The translations under genes and the position numbers were made by a program. A DNA stretch of 64,000 nucleotides from the NCBI RefSeq assembly GCF_025698545.1, contig NC_068566.1, positions 45,859,192 through 45,923,191 of the forward strand. The letters run 5' to 3'. The notes under the pieces were generated by a model. That model saw only the letters and a list, made by a program, of their open reading frames with translations. It did not search any database and was not told the DNA's origin. How positions within the stretch are numbered: the first letter of the stretch is position 1; each line of letters starts with the position of its first letter. Below, piece by piece: positions 1 to 12,374 of this stretch. Source of the DNA: Gossypium raimondii. Its lineage: Eukaryota; Streptophyta; Magnoliopsida; Malvales; Malvaceae.

Positions 1-3000
1 AAATATTCTACATGGTTCTACAAGGATCCAGTTTATTTTTTGGATTTCTAGTCTTCTGGGGCACTTTAAAAACTCAGTTGTCTCGTGTTTGCCCAGTTTT
101 GAGCTTGATGAGGCCTTACTCACTCGCGGATCGTGACACCTACCTGTCATCTTAGTGCATCTCTTCTTTAGAAAAGCCTTCTTTGTGTCATTAAAATAGT
201 TTGAATTCCATCACTAATTATCGAATGGCAAGCCAAAATGATCAAATTTGCTGGTAGTTCAAATTGACACTTTAACTTAAAAGTGATACAGCTGCATGGG
301 TACGAAGATTGTGACCCAGTGGGTCTAAATGTGAGGTTTGAAACCATATGTCAATACTTTGCATTTATGAAAATGGTTGACATTGAGAAATCTTTTGCAT
401 ATTATGAAAATTTGTAATTTGGTTCGTCGTAGGATCTCTGATGCAAATGTGGAAAGACAAAGGGAAAGTGCAAAATAACTTTACATTTCTCTTTGGAAAT
501 TTATTCTCGGAGATAGAAAGATTAAAATGGTCACCTATAGATAGGATTAGAAAAGATCGTTTCGATTTGAAAAAAAAAATTAATTTTTTTAATTTTGAGT
601 TGATCAAATTGAATTATTTGAATTATTTTTAAAATTAATTTAAGTAAATAATTCAATTTGATGTACGTATCTTTTGAGACTCTAATAGTTTTGAAAATAT
701 GCAAATGGCTCCTTTTAAAAATTCAAAATAATCTTCTAAAATTTAAAATATTTATAAAATAATTTTTCAAAATTATATATATATATATATAGATTCAAAG
801 AATTAAATTTGATTTAAAATCTTAAATACATATATAAATACTAAATTATCAAATCAAGTTTATCGTACATACGTACATATGGCAGTTGCAATTTGAAGAA
901 ACACTAAGAAAAAGCTGGCAACACATTATACCTTGCCTCATCTATAAACACTTCCGATTCAATCCAAGTTAAAGGAGTTTGTCAGTCAGACAATCTTTGC
1001 CATTATATTGAATATTGAAGACTATTTTAAATAAATATGTGATCATATTCGATTGTGATTCAACAAGCCTTTTTACTCGTATATATTGACTACTTGTTTA
1101 GGTTATATGGCCGAATGGAGAGAGCACTATCAGTTTTACTGTTTTAGAGGATTAACTCATTAGGTAAAAGCTTCACAGAAATTTTCAAACCCCATAAATA
1201 ATGTTTTTATGTTGATTATTAGTGTGTGGGGATAAAAATAAATTTACGAGAAATTAATGTTATATCTTTTTTAAGGTTTTATTCGCCCGTGTGTAAAAGA
1301 GTTATTGACAAATAAACCTCGAAGATACAATGAACCCGAAGTTTTGCACTGACGAAAACAATCCACTAAGCATTGAGTGGAGCATATGGAATAATCTAAA
1401 AATATAAAAAAATAATGAAAGAACATATTTGACTCCTATTTATAAAAATTCTCATCTCTCTTAGTAGGAACACGACTATCTAAATAGATAGTCACATGTT
1501 TTAATAATAAACGCTATATATTTTGAAAATATTCCAACGATATGAGGTGTGCGAAACTATTCTTGATTCCAGGTTGAATGGAGGAAATACAACCATGGAC
1601 CAACACAAGTCTTTTTCTTGGACCTTAGAGGCAAAAGCAATCACCCGAACCAATACGCAACACTACAGCTCAAACACACATAAATTTATAAATACAAAAA
1701 CTTTATATTAGTCTATGGTGTATATGCTTTGGTCCTTTTCAATCTTTATTGCGTTGTTTTTACTTTCCAAACTTTTCGAGATTGTACAAATTGGAGAAGA
1801 CCAAAAACTTTGGCATTGATACATAAAATATAAGTTTCAAACACGTAATAATTGATCAATTTTGAAACTTCACCATAAATCACATGACAACGTACGTAGT
1901 TTGGTGGAATTTGTGGTCTGGGTAGTTCTTGAGTTCAATTTTCGACAACCTTTTTAAATATTTTCTTGATAATCTTTTTAAATATCTGGGTCTAAATTGA
2001 AATACATATTTTTTACGGTTAAAAAAGAATTTTTTTTTATTTTATAAATCTTTAAGGGACTTCAAAATAAATAAACAATATTCATTTTGGGAGGACCAAA
2101 ACCGCTAGCTGCTCCTTAAGTTCAAAATGACCATTTTCATTGTTACTGTTTCAGTTGTTAAAATTAGATTTGCTTCTCTAGGACTCGATCTTGGTATCAG
2201 CCCATAACGATCAAAGTTGAATTATGAACCTATTAATAAAGCAAATTCAATAAAGCAACAATTGGTACCATAAATAAGCGGCCATAAATTAGAGAGTCTT
2301 GACCAATTTGAAAGATCATTTAATGTAGTTGAAATAACTGGATTTTAGGTTGTTCGATTAAGTAAGGAAAATTCGATGGAATTTATACTCAATGCTATTA
2401 TTATTTTTACTTTTTTCTTTCTTTTTATTATCTGAATATTTAGGAACTAAAACTATTCTAATGTTCTTTTTTGTCATGCATAAACTGAGCCAACAATTAG
2501 GATAAGCACGAAAATGAAAATAAAAACTTCTATGAATACGAGTACCCTATTACACAGGACTTGAATGGATGAAGAAGGGGGCTGATAAGAGCCCTAACCC
2601 CCTAAAATGAAAATTTGTTGCTTTAAAACCCAAATTCATAAAATCTTAAATTAATATGGTAAAATTATAGTTTGAACCCAAAAATATTAAAATTTCGATT
2701 TAACCATTTTGAAAATCATTAAATATAAGGTAAAATTATATTTTAATTTCATAAAAATATATAATTTGATGTTTAACCCAACAATTTTTCATGAATTTGC
2801 CCCTAGATGGTAAGTACAATAATGTAGCTACGTCGGTAAAAACCTCTTGGATCCAAAAAGGAAGTTGGAAATTTCTAAAGCAAAATCATGTACGATTGTA
2901 GAGGAAACCTCGTCCACAGTTTCCTATAGACTTAATTTAGAGAATATTCTTTGTACTTATTTAATACTTATATTATTATTGATATAACCATAAAAATTAG

Positions 3001-3082
3001 TTATTTTGACTAATTTGTGGTTTAAAAAACCGAAGTCAACTTCATAATTTGAGTCAATTTATACCAAACTAAAAATATTTTT
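1..3082. other. AT-rich intergenic DNA, no gene seen
   Basis: I see no credible coding region, only short chance frames. A 17-base perfect inverted repeat (603-619 with 646-662) can form a small hairpin, and a short TA run lies near 776-790. Most of the stretch is low-complexity A/T sequence with short homopolymers. Confidence 0.6.
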
Positions 3083-3578
3083 AAAGACATAATAATAAAT
3101 TAAGTCCTAAACATCTGATAATTTGACTTTTTTTTTTTAGCTAAATTTGGCCCTTAATGGTTTTTTAAAAAAAAAGTCAAATTTAGCTATCAACTTTTCA
3201 GAAAGACTTGAATTATTTTTCTAGCAAAAATACTGACTAAAATGTTAAAACCTTAAACATGATAGCCCGTTCGACGATTCACGTGTACTTTATTTTAATT
3301 TCTATGAATATTTTTATTTTTTTTGAATATTTTTATAATTTTAAAATTATTTATTGACGTGACATATAAGACAAATAATGCATGTTAGCATAAAATATAC
3401 ATAAATTTCCATGCAGGTTACCGTACAAGCATTTTTAAGATTTTAATGTTTAGTTAACATTTTCATTAAAAAATCAGTTTAACTCATTTTGAAAGGTTAA
3501 TGGCTAAATTTAGCTTAAAAAGGATCAAATTAACAAAGGATATAAAATTGAGAATTAAATTTATCATTATGCCTTTTT
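3083..3578. mobile_element. Foldback MITE, family A, copy 1
   Basis: The two ends are inverted copies of each other. The left end reads like 'aaagacataataataaatt', and the reverse complement of the right end reads 'aaaaggcataatgataaatt'. The similarity runs inward through 'agctaaatttggcc' and 'aatattttatta'-like parts. The element is ~0.5 kb and non-coding, and related copies lie at 11,630-12,108 and about 47,384-47,824. This fits a non-autonomous DNA transposon, but I could not define a clean target duplication. Confidence 0.6.
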
Positions 3579-4725
3579 AAATACAGTTATAAGATTAATA
3601 TAACATTAATAATAATATAAGAGTCATATATTATACCAAATATAAGGACCAAATTATTAAATTAACTATAATAATTTAACAAAAACCCATAACTTAAACA
3701 ATGTAAAAACTACTAAGACAGACTTGGGTGAAGAAGTCTTCGTTTAATATAAGTGAAAGAAAAATTGCCTATAATCGAGTGGTGGGGGCAAAGGGGCCAT
3801 AATTGACCTTGACTTGTACAATAATCCAAAAGTAAAAAGGAAACAAGAGACCACTAATGTTAATAGAAAAAATATGCAACAAGTCATTCTTACTTTTCAA
3901 AATTTTGAAATTTAATTCTATTTTTAACAATTTAGTCCATCTACTTTTCATATTTTAAAATTCTAGCCCCTCAACTTTGTTGGTAATAAAAAAAGAATAC
4001 TCACTTAACAGCTATGTAACTCAAAGATTGGCGTTATAACGAATCTGTATTTAACAAAATAATTTTTATAGTGTTAATAGTTATATCTAAATTTTGAAAT
4101 CTAAAAAGTAGAAAGACTAAATTCTAAATTTATAAAAAACAAAGAAAATGAAGGTTTTTTGGGCCTCCATGAAAAAGCCGCCCATTTCCAAAATTTTCCC
4201 TTGCCTTTTTCTGCTTGTTGGCTTCTTCATCTTAAGAATCTTCATGAGAATTTTAAAGCAACTTTTGATCATTTTATTGAAATTAAAAACAAAAAGCAAA
4301 GTAAGAAAAGTTAATCACTTTCTTGTTGATTTAGAAAGCATGATGGAAATGCTTGACTTTGTATATATCACTATAATTACGTATTTTATCATTTTAATTT
4401 TAATTTCTTTTAACAGTTTGCCTTTAATCATTCCATATTATATATGTAAAAAGTTGTACAAAACCCCTTGTATCAATTATAAATTGTAAACAAAAACCCA
4501 TGTTGGGGATTTTGGGTCAACGAGTAAATGAAGAATATTAAATTTACAAGAGGACAAATAGCATTGTAATCCATGGAAGACGAGGTCAATTCAATGGAGT
4601 AATGGTTGATGATGGGGTTTTTCAAAAAAAAAGAAAAACCTGTCCCAATGCTAATAATTGAAGACTTTATTTAGCATTTATGTTATACATAAACCAACAA
4701 AAAATATGAATTTATAGACCAAGAA
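3579..4725. other. Intergenic region upstream of the PLP-enzyme gene
   Basis: AT-rich sequence that presumably holds the promoter and 5' leader of the gene starting at 4726. A 113-codon hydrophobic frame at 4148-4489 is open, but its composition matches the surrounding A/T-rich DNA and I do not call it a gene. No clear TATA box can be singled out among the many A/T runs. Confidence 0.45.
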
Positions 4726-6345
4726 ATGCAATCACCTTGGATAAGAGAGGCCTCTAAAGCCTGTTGTTCATCTTCTGGTTGTTGTCCAAATCCCTTCCTT
4801 GGTTTTCCCCATTATGTTGAAGCTTCTTCTTCTTCTTCAAAACCCCAAAGTGCTGCTGCATCACGTTACCAATTCGAGGTTAGCACCACTTCTTCTCTCT
4901 ACCCTCATTTCCATTTCACCAACCATGAATCTCTCCCTTCATATCATGAATCCTTTGCTTGTTTCAACAAAGTTTACCCTCACTATTCCCAGACGGATGA
5001 AGCTGATAAGATCCGAGCTAGTGAATACCCTCATTTGGATTCGAGTGTTGCTTGTTTTGATTACATTGGCCATGGTCTTTTCTCTTATTCTCAGCTTCAA
5101 GGGTCACCGTTTTTTGATATTTGTTGTAAGTCAATAAACTTGAATTCTCAGCTTTTATATGGTGAAGAAACTGAGTTTCAGTCTGGGATTAAGAAAAGGA
5201 TTATGAGTTTTATGAATGTTTCAGAAACTGATTACACCATGGTTTTCACTGCTAATCAAGCTTCAGCTTTTAAGCTTTTGGTTGAATCTTATCCTTTTGG
5301 GTCTAATCAAAATCTTCTCACTGTTTATGATTATCAAAGTGAAGCTATTGATGTAATGATTGAGAGAGCCAAAAAGAGAGGAGCAAATTGCATGTCAGCT
5401 TGTTTTTCATGGCCTAATCTGAAAATTCAAACAGAGAAGTTAAGGAAGAAGATAATAAAAAAAAGAGGGTTATTTGTCATTCCACTTCAATCGAAGGTTA
5501 CTGGGTCTAGATATTCATATACATGGTTGAGTTTAGCTCAAGAAAATGGATGGCATGTATTGCTTGATGCAACTGCATTAGGTGCTAAGGAAATGGAGAC
5601 TTTAGGGCTTTCATTGTTTGACCCTGATTTCCTTATTTGTTCATTTTTCAAAGTTTTTGGTGAAAACCCATCCGGGTTTTGCTGCTTGTTCATCAAGAAA
5701 TCCATTGGTTCATCTGTTTTGAAAGGTTCAACCACTAATGTTGGGATCGTGAGCCTTGTCCCGCCATTGAAGCTAGAAGCACCCAAAGGAAAGGCACCAT
5801 TGCATGAAATTGAGGAAATAATAGATTCAAGAACCAGCAACACCCTACAATGCAAGGCCTTGGACCATGCAGATTCATTAGGTCTTGTACTAATAAGTAG
5901 CAGAACAAGGAGCTTGATTAACTGGCTGGTGAATGCATTGATGAGTCTCCAACATCCACATTCAGAAACTGGAATCCCTGCTGTCAAAATCTATGGTCCA
6001 AAAGTAATGTTTGACCGAGGTCCAGCAGTGGCTTTCAATGTATTTGATTGGAAAGGGGAAAGGATTGATCCTGCATTAGTGCAAAAACTGGCTGATAGGA
6101 ACAATATTTCATTGAGCATTGGGTGTTTACAACACATCTGGTTCAGTGATAAACATGAAGAAATGAAGGAAAAAGATAAGTTTCAGCCTGGGATAGATGT
6201 TGTTACAGCTGCAATTGGGTACCTTACTAATTTTGAAGACATTTATAGGCTTTGGGTATTTGTTTCAAGGTTCTTGGATGCTGATTTTTTAGATAAAGAG
6301 AAATGGAGATATAAAGCTCTTAATCAAAGAACAATTGAAATTTAG
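4726..6345 (+). CDS. Molybdenum cofactor sulfurase-like PLP-dependent protein
   Basis: An intact single-exon frame of 539 codons. The protein resembles plant proteins related to the N-terminal, class-V aminotransferase-like half of the molybdenum cofactor sulfurase ABA3. Visible landmarks are a Cys/Ser-rich start (CCSSSGCCPNPFLGFPHY, residues ~13-30), the 'LLYGEETEFQSGIKKRI' region (~144-160), 'DYTMVFTANQASAFKLL' (~170-186), and 'FLICSFFKVFGENPSGF' with Lys309 where family members carry the PLP-binding lysine. The C-terminal MOSC domain of full-length ABA3 (over 800 residues) is absent, as in the short paralogs of ABA3. Family knowledge suggests a PLP enzyme fold; the substrate is unknown and true Mo-cofactor sulfuration is not implied. 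The first ATG of the frame is used because the downstream sequence is continuously family-like. No introns are needed. Confidence 0.85.
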   Translation: MQSPWIREASKACCSSSGCCPNPFLGFPHYVEASSSSSKPQSAAASRYQFEVSTTSSLYPHFHFTNHESLPSYHESFACFNKVYPHYSQTDEADKIRASEYPHLDSSVACFDYIGHGLFSYSQLQGSPFFDICCKSINLNSQLLYGEETEFQSGIKKRIMSFMNVSETDYTMVFTANQASAFKLLVESYPFGSNQNLLTVYDYQSEAIDVMIERAKKRGANCMSACFSWPNLKIQTEKLRKKIIKKRGLFVIPLQSKVTGSRYSYTWLSLAQENGWHVLLDATALGAKEMETLGLSLFDPDFLICSFFKVFGENPSGFCCLFIKKSIGSSVLKGSTTNVGIVSLVPPLKLEAPKGKAPLHEIEEIIDSRTSNTLQCKALDHADSLGLVLISSRTRSLINWLVNALMSLQHPHSETGIPAVKIYGPKVMFDRGPAVAFNVFDWKGERIDPALVQKLADRNNISLSIGCLQHIWFSDKHEEMKEKDKFQPGIDVVTAAIGYLTNFEDIYRLWVFVSRFLDADFLDKEKWRYKALNQRTIEI

Positions 6346-7436
6346 TCCCAAAACTTGTTAATTCTTTCATTCTTTGTATATTATTGTCTGGTATGAAACC
6401 TTTGTTGTTTTACTCTTTTTTGGGGAAGCAAGGTTCTTTAATCACATCTTTATACCAGGAAAAAACAGAGAAATCCGTTAATGGATCCGACAAAATTGGC
6501 GTCAAAGCAATCACAATCCGCCATGAATGTCACTACTCTTTTTTTTTTCTTTTTTCTTTTTGAGGTAATTTTGAAATTATGAATCAGTTTTCATCTCAAA
6601 TTTTTGTGTTATTCAAAAAATTTTATTTAAGTTATTAGGTTATTTAGTTTTTTTTTAAAGTTTAGCCAGTGAGTTTCAAACGACAATTCGATAATTGATA
6701 TAATGAATCAATTTCCATTAATGAGTAAAAGAACATACATTAGATCTAAATTAATTTAACGATTAGTGTCGGAGATTAGAGATATAAGTTGTTTGAAATT
6801 TAATTGGTGCAGGCAGTGTGTAAACAGATAAAACCATATAACATCAATTTCAATAATCCAATGATTTAAATAAAATTTTTGAATAGTTTTATGATCAATT
6901 GTAATTTTTAATTAAATGACTAAAATAAAAACTTCCTCATAATTTAATAAATAATAATCTAATTTACGTATTACCTAAAAAAAAATATCCCATCCTTGTA
7001 AATCTAGCGAGTTGGTTACGCACGTCATGCTGACGTCATACTGATGTGTTTTAGGATTTATTAAAATATTTTTATACGTAAATTAAGTTTTATTTTATAA
7101 AATATTTTTATTTTTTATATAAAAATTTTAATAAAATTTTGTCGTAATTAAACTTAAATTTGAAATATTATGTGGATGAATTGATTTTTAAATTTTATAT
7201 TAATTGTTAATAAATATATTTATTACATATTTATTTTCTATCGGTTATACTTTAATTTTCTTAAAATAATTTTGTATTTTTATGGGAACGTATCGATTAA
7301 AATGTAACGTATATATTGGATATTGGTTATATAGTTATTTTCTCTTTTAAAATATATATTATTGTATATTCAATTTTGATATGTTTGTGTATATCATTTT
7401 AACATTCACATCTTTCTCAGTTGGAAGGACATATTC
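6346..7436. other. Intergenic AT-rich DNA between convergent genes
   Basis: Holds the 3' flank of the PLP-enzyme gene and the 3' flank of the minus-strand kinase pseudogene. Sequence near 6890-6975 resembles one end of the family D foldback MITEs ('gactaaaataaaaacttcctcataattta'). Nothing else is recognised. Confidence 0.45.
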
Positions 7437-9850
7437 TTATGCATTAAGATAAATTTTAAGTGTGCTTTGCTGGAAAGAAAAATGAGAAGAAATAAAATAG
7501 GACGAATGATCATTTTTCATCCTAATATGTAAAATAGGACGGATGATCATTTGTATTACTTTTTTCATCATAGGTCTCAAAGATGGATCTTCTTGAATAC
7601 ACCATATAGCAATCATCACAAATTTCTTAACCTTTTTCATATCTTTCATGGCTTCTTCATCCTTCTCCACTAAACAATGCAATGTTCTACTCTTATAACA
7701 ATCATAAACCCAATCAGCCAATATCATCTCTTCTTCTTCCTCTACGTCTTGTTCGAAATTTTTTCGACAACAAATAACCTCCAGCAACAAAATACCAAAG
7801 CTATAAACATCGACTTTGATTGTAATAGCCATGTTTTTGAACCATTCTGGGGCAACATATCCTTTAGTTCCTCGTATTGCAGTTGTGGTTCTACTTTGAT
7901 CGTTTTTCAAAAGCTTCGATAACCCGAAATCTGAAATTCGTGCTGAGAATGTGTCATCTAAAAGGATATTTTCCGGCTTGATATCACAATGTAGGATACG
8001 AGAGCTGCATATTGTTCATGCAAGTAACATAGCCCTTCTGCAATTCCTACAGCAATTCTTGTTCTTTCGTACCAGTTTGGCCTTGAATTTTCGAGCAAGA
8101 ACTTTGCTAATGAACCATTAATTTCTCATGTATTCATAAACCAAGAGACGGTTCTGTCCTTCGTTGCAGTAACCGAGTAGATGTACTAAGTTTTTATGGT
8201 TTGTTCGTCCAATTGCTGTTACTTCGGCTTTGAATTCTTGCTCACCATGTCTCTCCATCTTGTCTAATTTCTTCACCGCAGCCGGTTCAGTGGCTAAATC
8301 TCCTTTATAAACCGTTCCGAATGCACCATGACCGAGTTCGTCCTTGAATCCATTCGTAGCTTTCTCTAGCTCGCTATAAGTGAAAGTTTCAAGATACAAT
8401 GATGGCATGACCTTTTGGGATTGAACCATTGCTTGTTTCTTCTTTGATCGGTAAAACAACATTAAAGATGATAACAGTAAAAGCAAGTTTAGTAACATTG
8501 AGCCACCGACTAGAACTGATCCGACACGGATTAATGTTGATTGATCCTTGTTGCCATTTACGGATTTTTCAGATCCTGCAGAGTTGTCATTCTGTAATTT
8601 TAATAGAGCTTTCCCACCAACATCAGGATCAATTATCCCATTTGATAATGGAACTCTCTTTTTCTTACATTTCCCATGGCTAATGCACAAAAACAGTCAC
8701 TTAAACAAGCTTGTCTGCACCAATCCTCTGTCACTCCTTCGAACTGTTCATACGATTTTGAATAGATTCGTTTGCTGCGAGCCCTCGTCGTCACAAAAAC
8801 TGAAGTTCAGTCTACATCCCTTTCTAATATCATTAGGTTCTATGAAAGTGTAACCTGGTATGCATTGGCATATAGGTCTTTGTTCAGCATCACTCAACCT
8901 GCAATAACTGTTGTATCCACAAGCTCCGCCGCCATACCCTCAACGGATCCTCTTGCGGATATTTGATGGTTGGAAGGATAAAGCAGTCCATGCCTTTGGC
9001 CATCTCCCACCGCTTGTAGCGACAGTACTCTTCGGATACGCATATTGTCTCAACACACCATCGTAATCAACCGTGGCTCTCATGTAAAAGTCTTGTGTTG
9101 GCGTTGATTCTAATGCTGGAAACACCGTATTAAGTAAGGTGCCATTCCCTGCTGCAAGGTATATCGCGCCAGATTGGTTGAAGATCACTTGAAAGCCGGT
9201 ACCTATTGAATCTTGGGTCAACCAGTAAGGTGCCACAGCATCATTAAACGGAAAGTTCGTGGTATATAGCAGAAGGTTCCCATCACGTTGCAGCATAAAC
9301 TTGTACCGTCCACTTGAGTAATTCGTTTCCGTGTAGTGAGCAATGACTTGAGTGTCAAGTTTCATAGTCTGTGTTGGTAACAACGTATCGGTAGGATTCT
9401 CGAAACTCTGCCACAAAATCGTATTATCTTGACTCGCTAGCACCAAGTTCCCTGTGTCAAGCAAGGCTGCATATGAAATGCCAGTATCAGCCGAAATAGG
9501 ACTCCAAATCTGCCTGCCTTTTTGATCCTTAACAACCAAGTTACCATCGGTTGTCAGTTCAACTATCGACCCTTTTTCGAGTGGATCGTTTCTATTGGCC
9601 GACCACACAACAGTTTTTCAGGTATTTTGTCGAACCATATTGATAGTAATAAGCCATCCATTCCGATTTTTCGAAAACCGACAGCAAAATCACCCGAACG
9701 TGATGCCCGCCATACTAAGTTATCATCTTGTGCGACAAAGGATAAACCCAAGCTTATCTTGCTATAGCTTTGAGCAGTGGTTGTGTATAATAGTAGCAGA
9801 AAGAACAGGAAAAAACAAAAAGGACATTGTAGTTTAAAATCAAAAGCCAT
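7437..9850 (-). pseudogene. G-type lectin S-receptor-like Ser/Thr kinase pseudogene
   Basis: Read from 9850 down, the pieces form a complete LECRK/RLK1-type receptor: signal peptide (FCFFLFFLLLLYTTTAQS), bulb-lectin domain (VWSANRNDP, DGNLVVKD, ILWQSFENPTDTLLP), a Cys-rich EGF/PAN part (ACGYNSYC, WCRQACLSDCFC), a transmembrane segment (~8520-8450), and a kinase with GHGAFGTVYKG, AAVKKLD, HCDIKPENILLDD, ISDFGLSKLL and GYVAPEWF. The frame is broken repeatedly: an A-run one base short at 9614-9618, an in-frame TGA at 8940-8942, frame changes near 8751-8753 and 8669-8690, an extra base at ~8116-8124, and another shift at ~8004-8016. The C-terminus diverges after KKVIQM. Functional relatives are intronless plasma-membrane receptors of ~800 residues. 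The many breaks, against intact neighbours, point to a decayed copy; local assembly error is the alternative. Confidence 0.88.
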
Positions 9851-10279
9851 GGATGGATAATAAAGAATCTGTAAATGAACATGAAGTCTCGTCCTACGCA
9901 TGACCTGTTTATACTTTTAAATATGAACTTGAAACTTGGTTTCATTGACTTTATACAGGAAGAGCTACGTCCATATCTTCTCCAATGTCATCTACAGGCC
10001 GGCCTGAATGTGAAATTAATAAAAGAAATTGGAAACAAATATGGTTAGTCAAGGAAGTGACTTGCATTGCAGGCCATATGTATTAACTTTTTATAATTAT
10101 AGTCTTGCTATAAATTTTTTTGATTTTAACTACAAAGAGATTCATGTTGGTGGTAGAGGCAGCAAAACATGCAGCCATCAGGAAATAGAAAGACCAAATT
10201 GGAAGTTGAACTATAAGCCAGGTTCAACATCCCAAAAAACACTAAATAATTAACTTGATATTATCCCGTTCTCAAACAT
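9851..10279. other. Upstream flank of the kinase pseudogene and of tRNA-His copy 1
   Basis: Non-coding. It ends with a CAA motif ('tctcaaac') just before the tRNA, which is common upstream of plant tRNA genes. The 74-codon frame at 10029-10253 has no recognisable content. Confidence 0.4.
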
Positions 10280-10350
10280 GTGGCTGTAGTTTAGTGGTAA
10301 GAATTCCACGTTGTGGCCGTGGAGACCTGGGCTCGAATACCAGCAGCCAC
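10280..10350 (+). tRNA. tRNA-His(GTG), copy 1, probably impaired
   Basis: The 71 bases fold as tRNA-His: acceptor stem GTGGCTG/CAGCCAC, anticodon stem CCACG/CGTGG, anticodon GTG at 10313-10315. It differs from copy 2 at 12165 by one base in the T arm, 'CGAATACCAG' instead of 'CGAATCCCAG'. That replaces the nearly invariant C61, breaks the G53-C61 pair and damages the internal B box. A T5 run follows at 10364-10368. Likely a degenerating copy. Confidence 0.85.
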
Positions 10351-11629
10351 ATTTGTTGAACCATTTTTGGAATGGACTGAAAAAATCAAGGAAAGGAAGT
10401 TCATCTCGTAGTTGGTTTTGCTATAATCTTATGAAGTTTTCAATTTTTAAATAAATAAATATTATAACTCAAATTTTAAATTCAAGATTCTAAACTCCAC
10501 AATTGTTAATATTTATTTATAATTAATTAACATATAAATTTTTTTAAATAAAATTATTAGGATTTATTTATAAGTCCTCGTTGATATAAAGTTGAGGTTA
10601 TTATGGTTTGTGGCAGTTCACTTGGTGAATAAAGAGTCACAGGTAATTAAAATTCGTGTTCATTGAGAGGATTAGAGTTGAGAGAGTGTGTGTATTCCAT
10701 ACTCCTTGAAACATAGGTAACTTATTAATGTCTTATCCTTGTAAGTATGGGTTATTATGTCAGGACAATGAATATATGATGTTGTAGGAATGCAAGTATT
10801 TTGTCCATGTTAGGCGTGTGGTCCTCACGATATAAGCTCGTGGGGCCTTGGCCTTGTGGGCATTCTTGTCTCATGAGAAAATTCTAGTTCGTGGTATTGA
10901 CCAGTGAGGTCAACAAGACGTGAGACTAACTCGTTGAGTGTAGGTATAACAATTGTCTCATTTCGAACTGAAGTTATAAATTGACAATTTTATTATTATT
11001 TTAATTAAAAAATATTGAATACAAAGATTGAAGTTAAAAAATAATAATTATTAATTATGGGTAAAGTTACGTTTATTTAAAATTGATTTAATAAACAATT
11101 CTTAGGGGTTAGTAATTTTTTTACCAAACTTAAAAGGGATGAAAGTAGATATTCTTCAAATGATAGGGAGGTAAAAGTGAATTTTTAAAAGAACTTTGAA
11201 AAATTTGAATATTTTTCTATTGGGATAAATCTTAAAACTACACATGAATTTTGATATTATGTTCAAATTGATATCTGAACTTTGATTTGACGCAATTATA
11301 CATATGTATAATTATTTATATTGGTTCAATGTATACATAAAACTTTAATTTTGATTCAATTGTACACATTTAAAGGAATAAATACATCAATTTATTTTAT
11401 ATTAGAGATATATAATTATTTATATTGCAATATGTATACTTAAAATGGTGTTATATCGATAATCGTGTTAGTAATTTGCGAAAATTGAATTAAATTAATA
11501 CTTCATATATAAAATTGTACAAAATCAAAATTCATGTATAATATTGCACATTGAGCCAAAGTTCATGTGTAGTTTTGAGATTTATTTCTTTTCCTTTCTA
11601 AATATACTACAAAAGGTGTTAAATATTTT
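10351..11629. other. Intergenic DNA, no gene seen
   Basis: AT-rich, with a less AT-rich island at about 10,600-10,950 ('gtcctcacgatataagctcgtggggcc') that could be an old transposon fragment. I recognise no protein in it. Confidence 0.4.
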
Positions 11630-12108
11630 TAGGTATAATGATAAATTTAGTACTTAATATTTATATATTTTATCAATTTGACCCTTATTCTTTTTTAAGC
11701 TAAATTTGGCCATCAACTTTTTAAAGAGAGTCGAATTTGATTATCAACCTTTCAATAAGAGTCAATTGCTATTTTTAAAGGAAATATTGATTAAAACATT
11801 ATATTTTTAAACATGGTAGCTCGGATGACAATTTCCATGTACTTCATGTTATTTTTAAAATATTTTTGAATATTTTATAATTTTAAATTATTTATTAGTG
11901 TGACATATAAAAAATTTGTGTCATGTCAAGAAAAAGTACGTATAGACTACTACACAGGTTGTCAAGCCAATATCATTAAAAAAATTAATGTTTTAGTTAT
12001 CATTTCTGTTTAAAAAAGCGATTTGACTCTTTTTAAAAGGTTAATGATAAAATTTAGCTCAAAAAAGAATAATGGTCAAATTGGCTAAATTTATCATTTT
12101 GCCTTTTT
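11630..12108. mobile_element. Foldback MITE, family A, copy 2
   Basis: The left end ('aggtataatgataaatttag') and the reverse complement of the right end ('aaaaaggcaaaatgataaat') are inverted copies. The similarity continues inward ('caatttgacccttattctttttt' against 'ccaatttgaccattattctttttt'). The element is ~0.48 kb and non-coding, related to the copy at 3083-3578. Confidence 0.65.
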
Positions 12109-12164
12109 CTTTCAAAGAACTTTGATTGATATTACTTATGACCCAATAACAAAGTATCAATCAT

Positions 12165-12235
12165 GTGGCTGTAGTTTAGTGGTAAGAATTCCACGTTGTG
12201 GCCGTGGAGACCTGGGCTCGAATCCCAGCAGCCAC
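12165..12235 (+). tRNA. tRNA-His(GTG), copy 2
   Basis: A complete 71-base tRNA-His gene. The acceptor stem GTGGCTG/CAGCCAC, D arm, anticodon stem CCACG/CGTGG with anticodon GTG at 12198-12200, and T arm CTGGG-CTCGAAT-CCCAG all pair. The G at position -1 typical of tRNA-His is added after transcription, so it is not expected in the DNA. A CAA motif lies just upstream ('tatcaatcat') and a Pol III T6 terminator at 12246-12251. Confidence 0.95.
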
Positions 12236-12245
12236 AACTGTTTAC

Positions 12246-12251
12246 TTTTTT
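12246..12251 (+). terminator. Pol III oligo-T terminator of tRNA-His copy 2
   Basis: A run of six T begins 10 bases after the mature 3' end, as is usual for Pol III tRNA genes. Confidence 0.7.
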
Positions 12252-12374
12252 CAGTGCATCTATGATTTACTTATGTAATTAGCCTTTATACCAACATTGC
12301 TCTTTCATTGAATTTATAATAACATTGCGGGTATGATTTAATTTTTTAAACTATTTTCCAAGTACAAAATATAG

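Noticed and set aside
4148-4489. 113-codon hydrophobic ORF upstream of the PLP-enzyme gene
   Set aside because: Composition follows the A/T-rich background, there is no recognisable domain, and a minus-strand frame overlaps it; likely chance.
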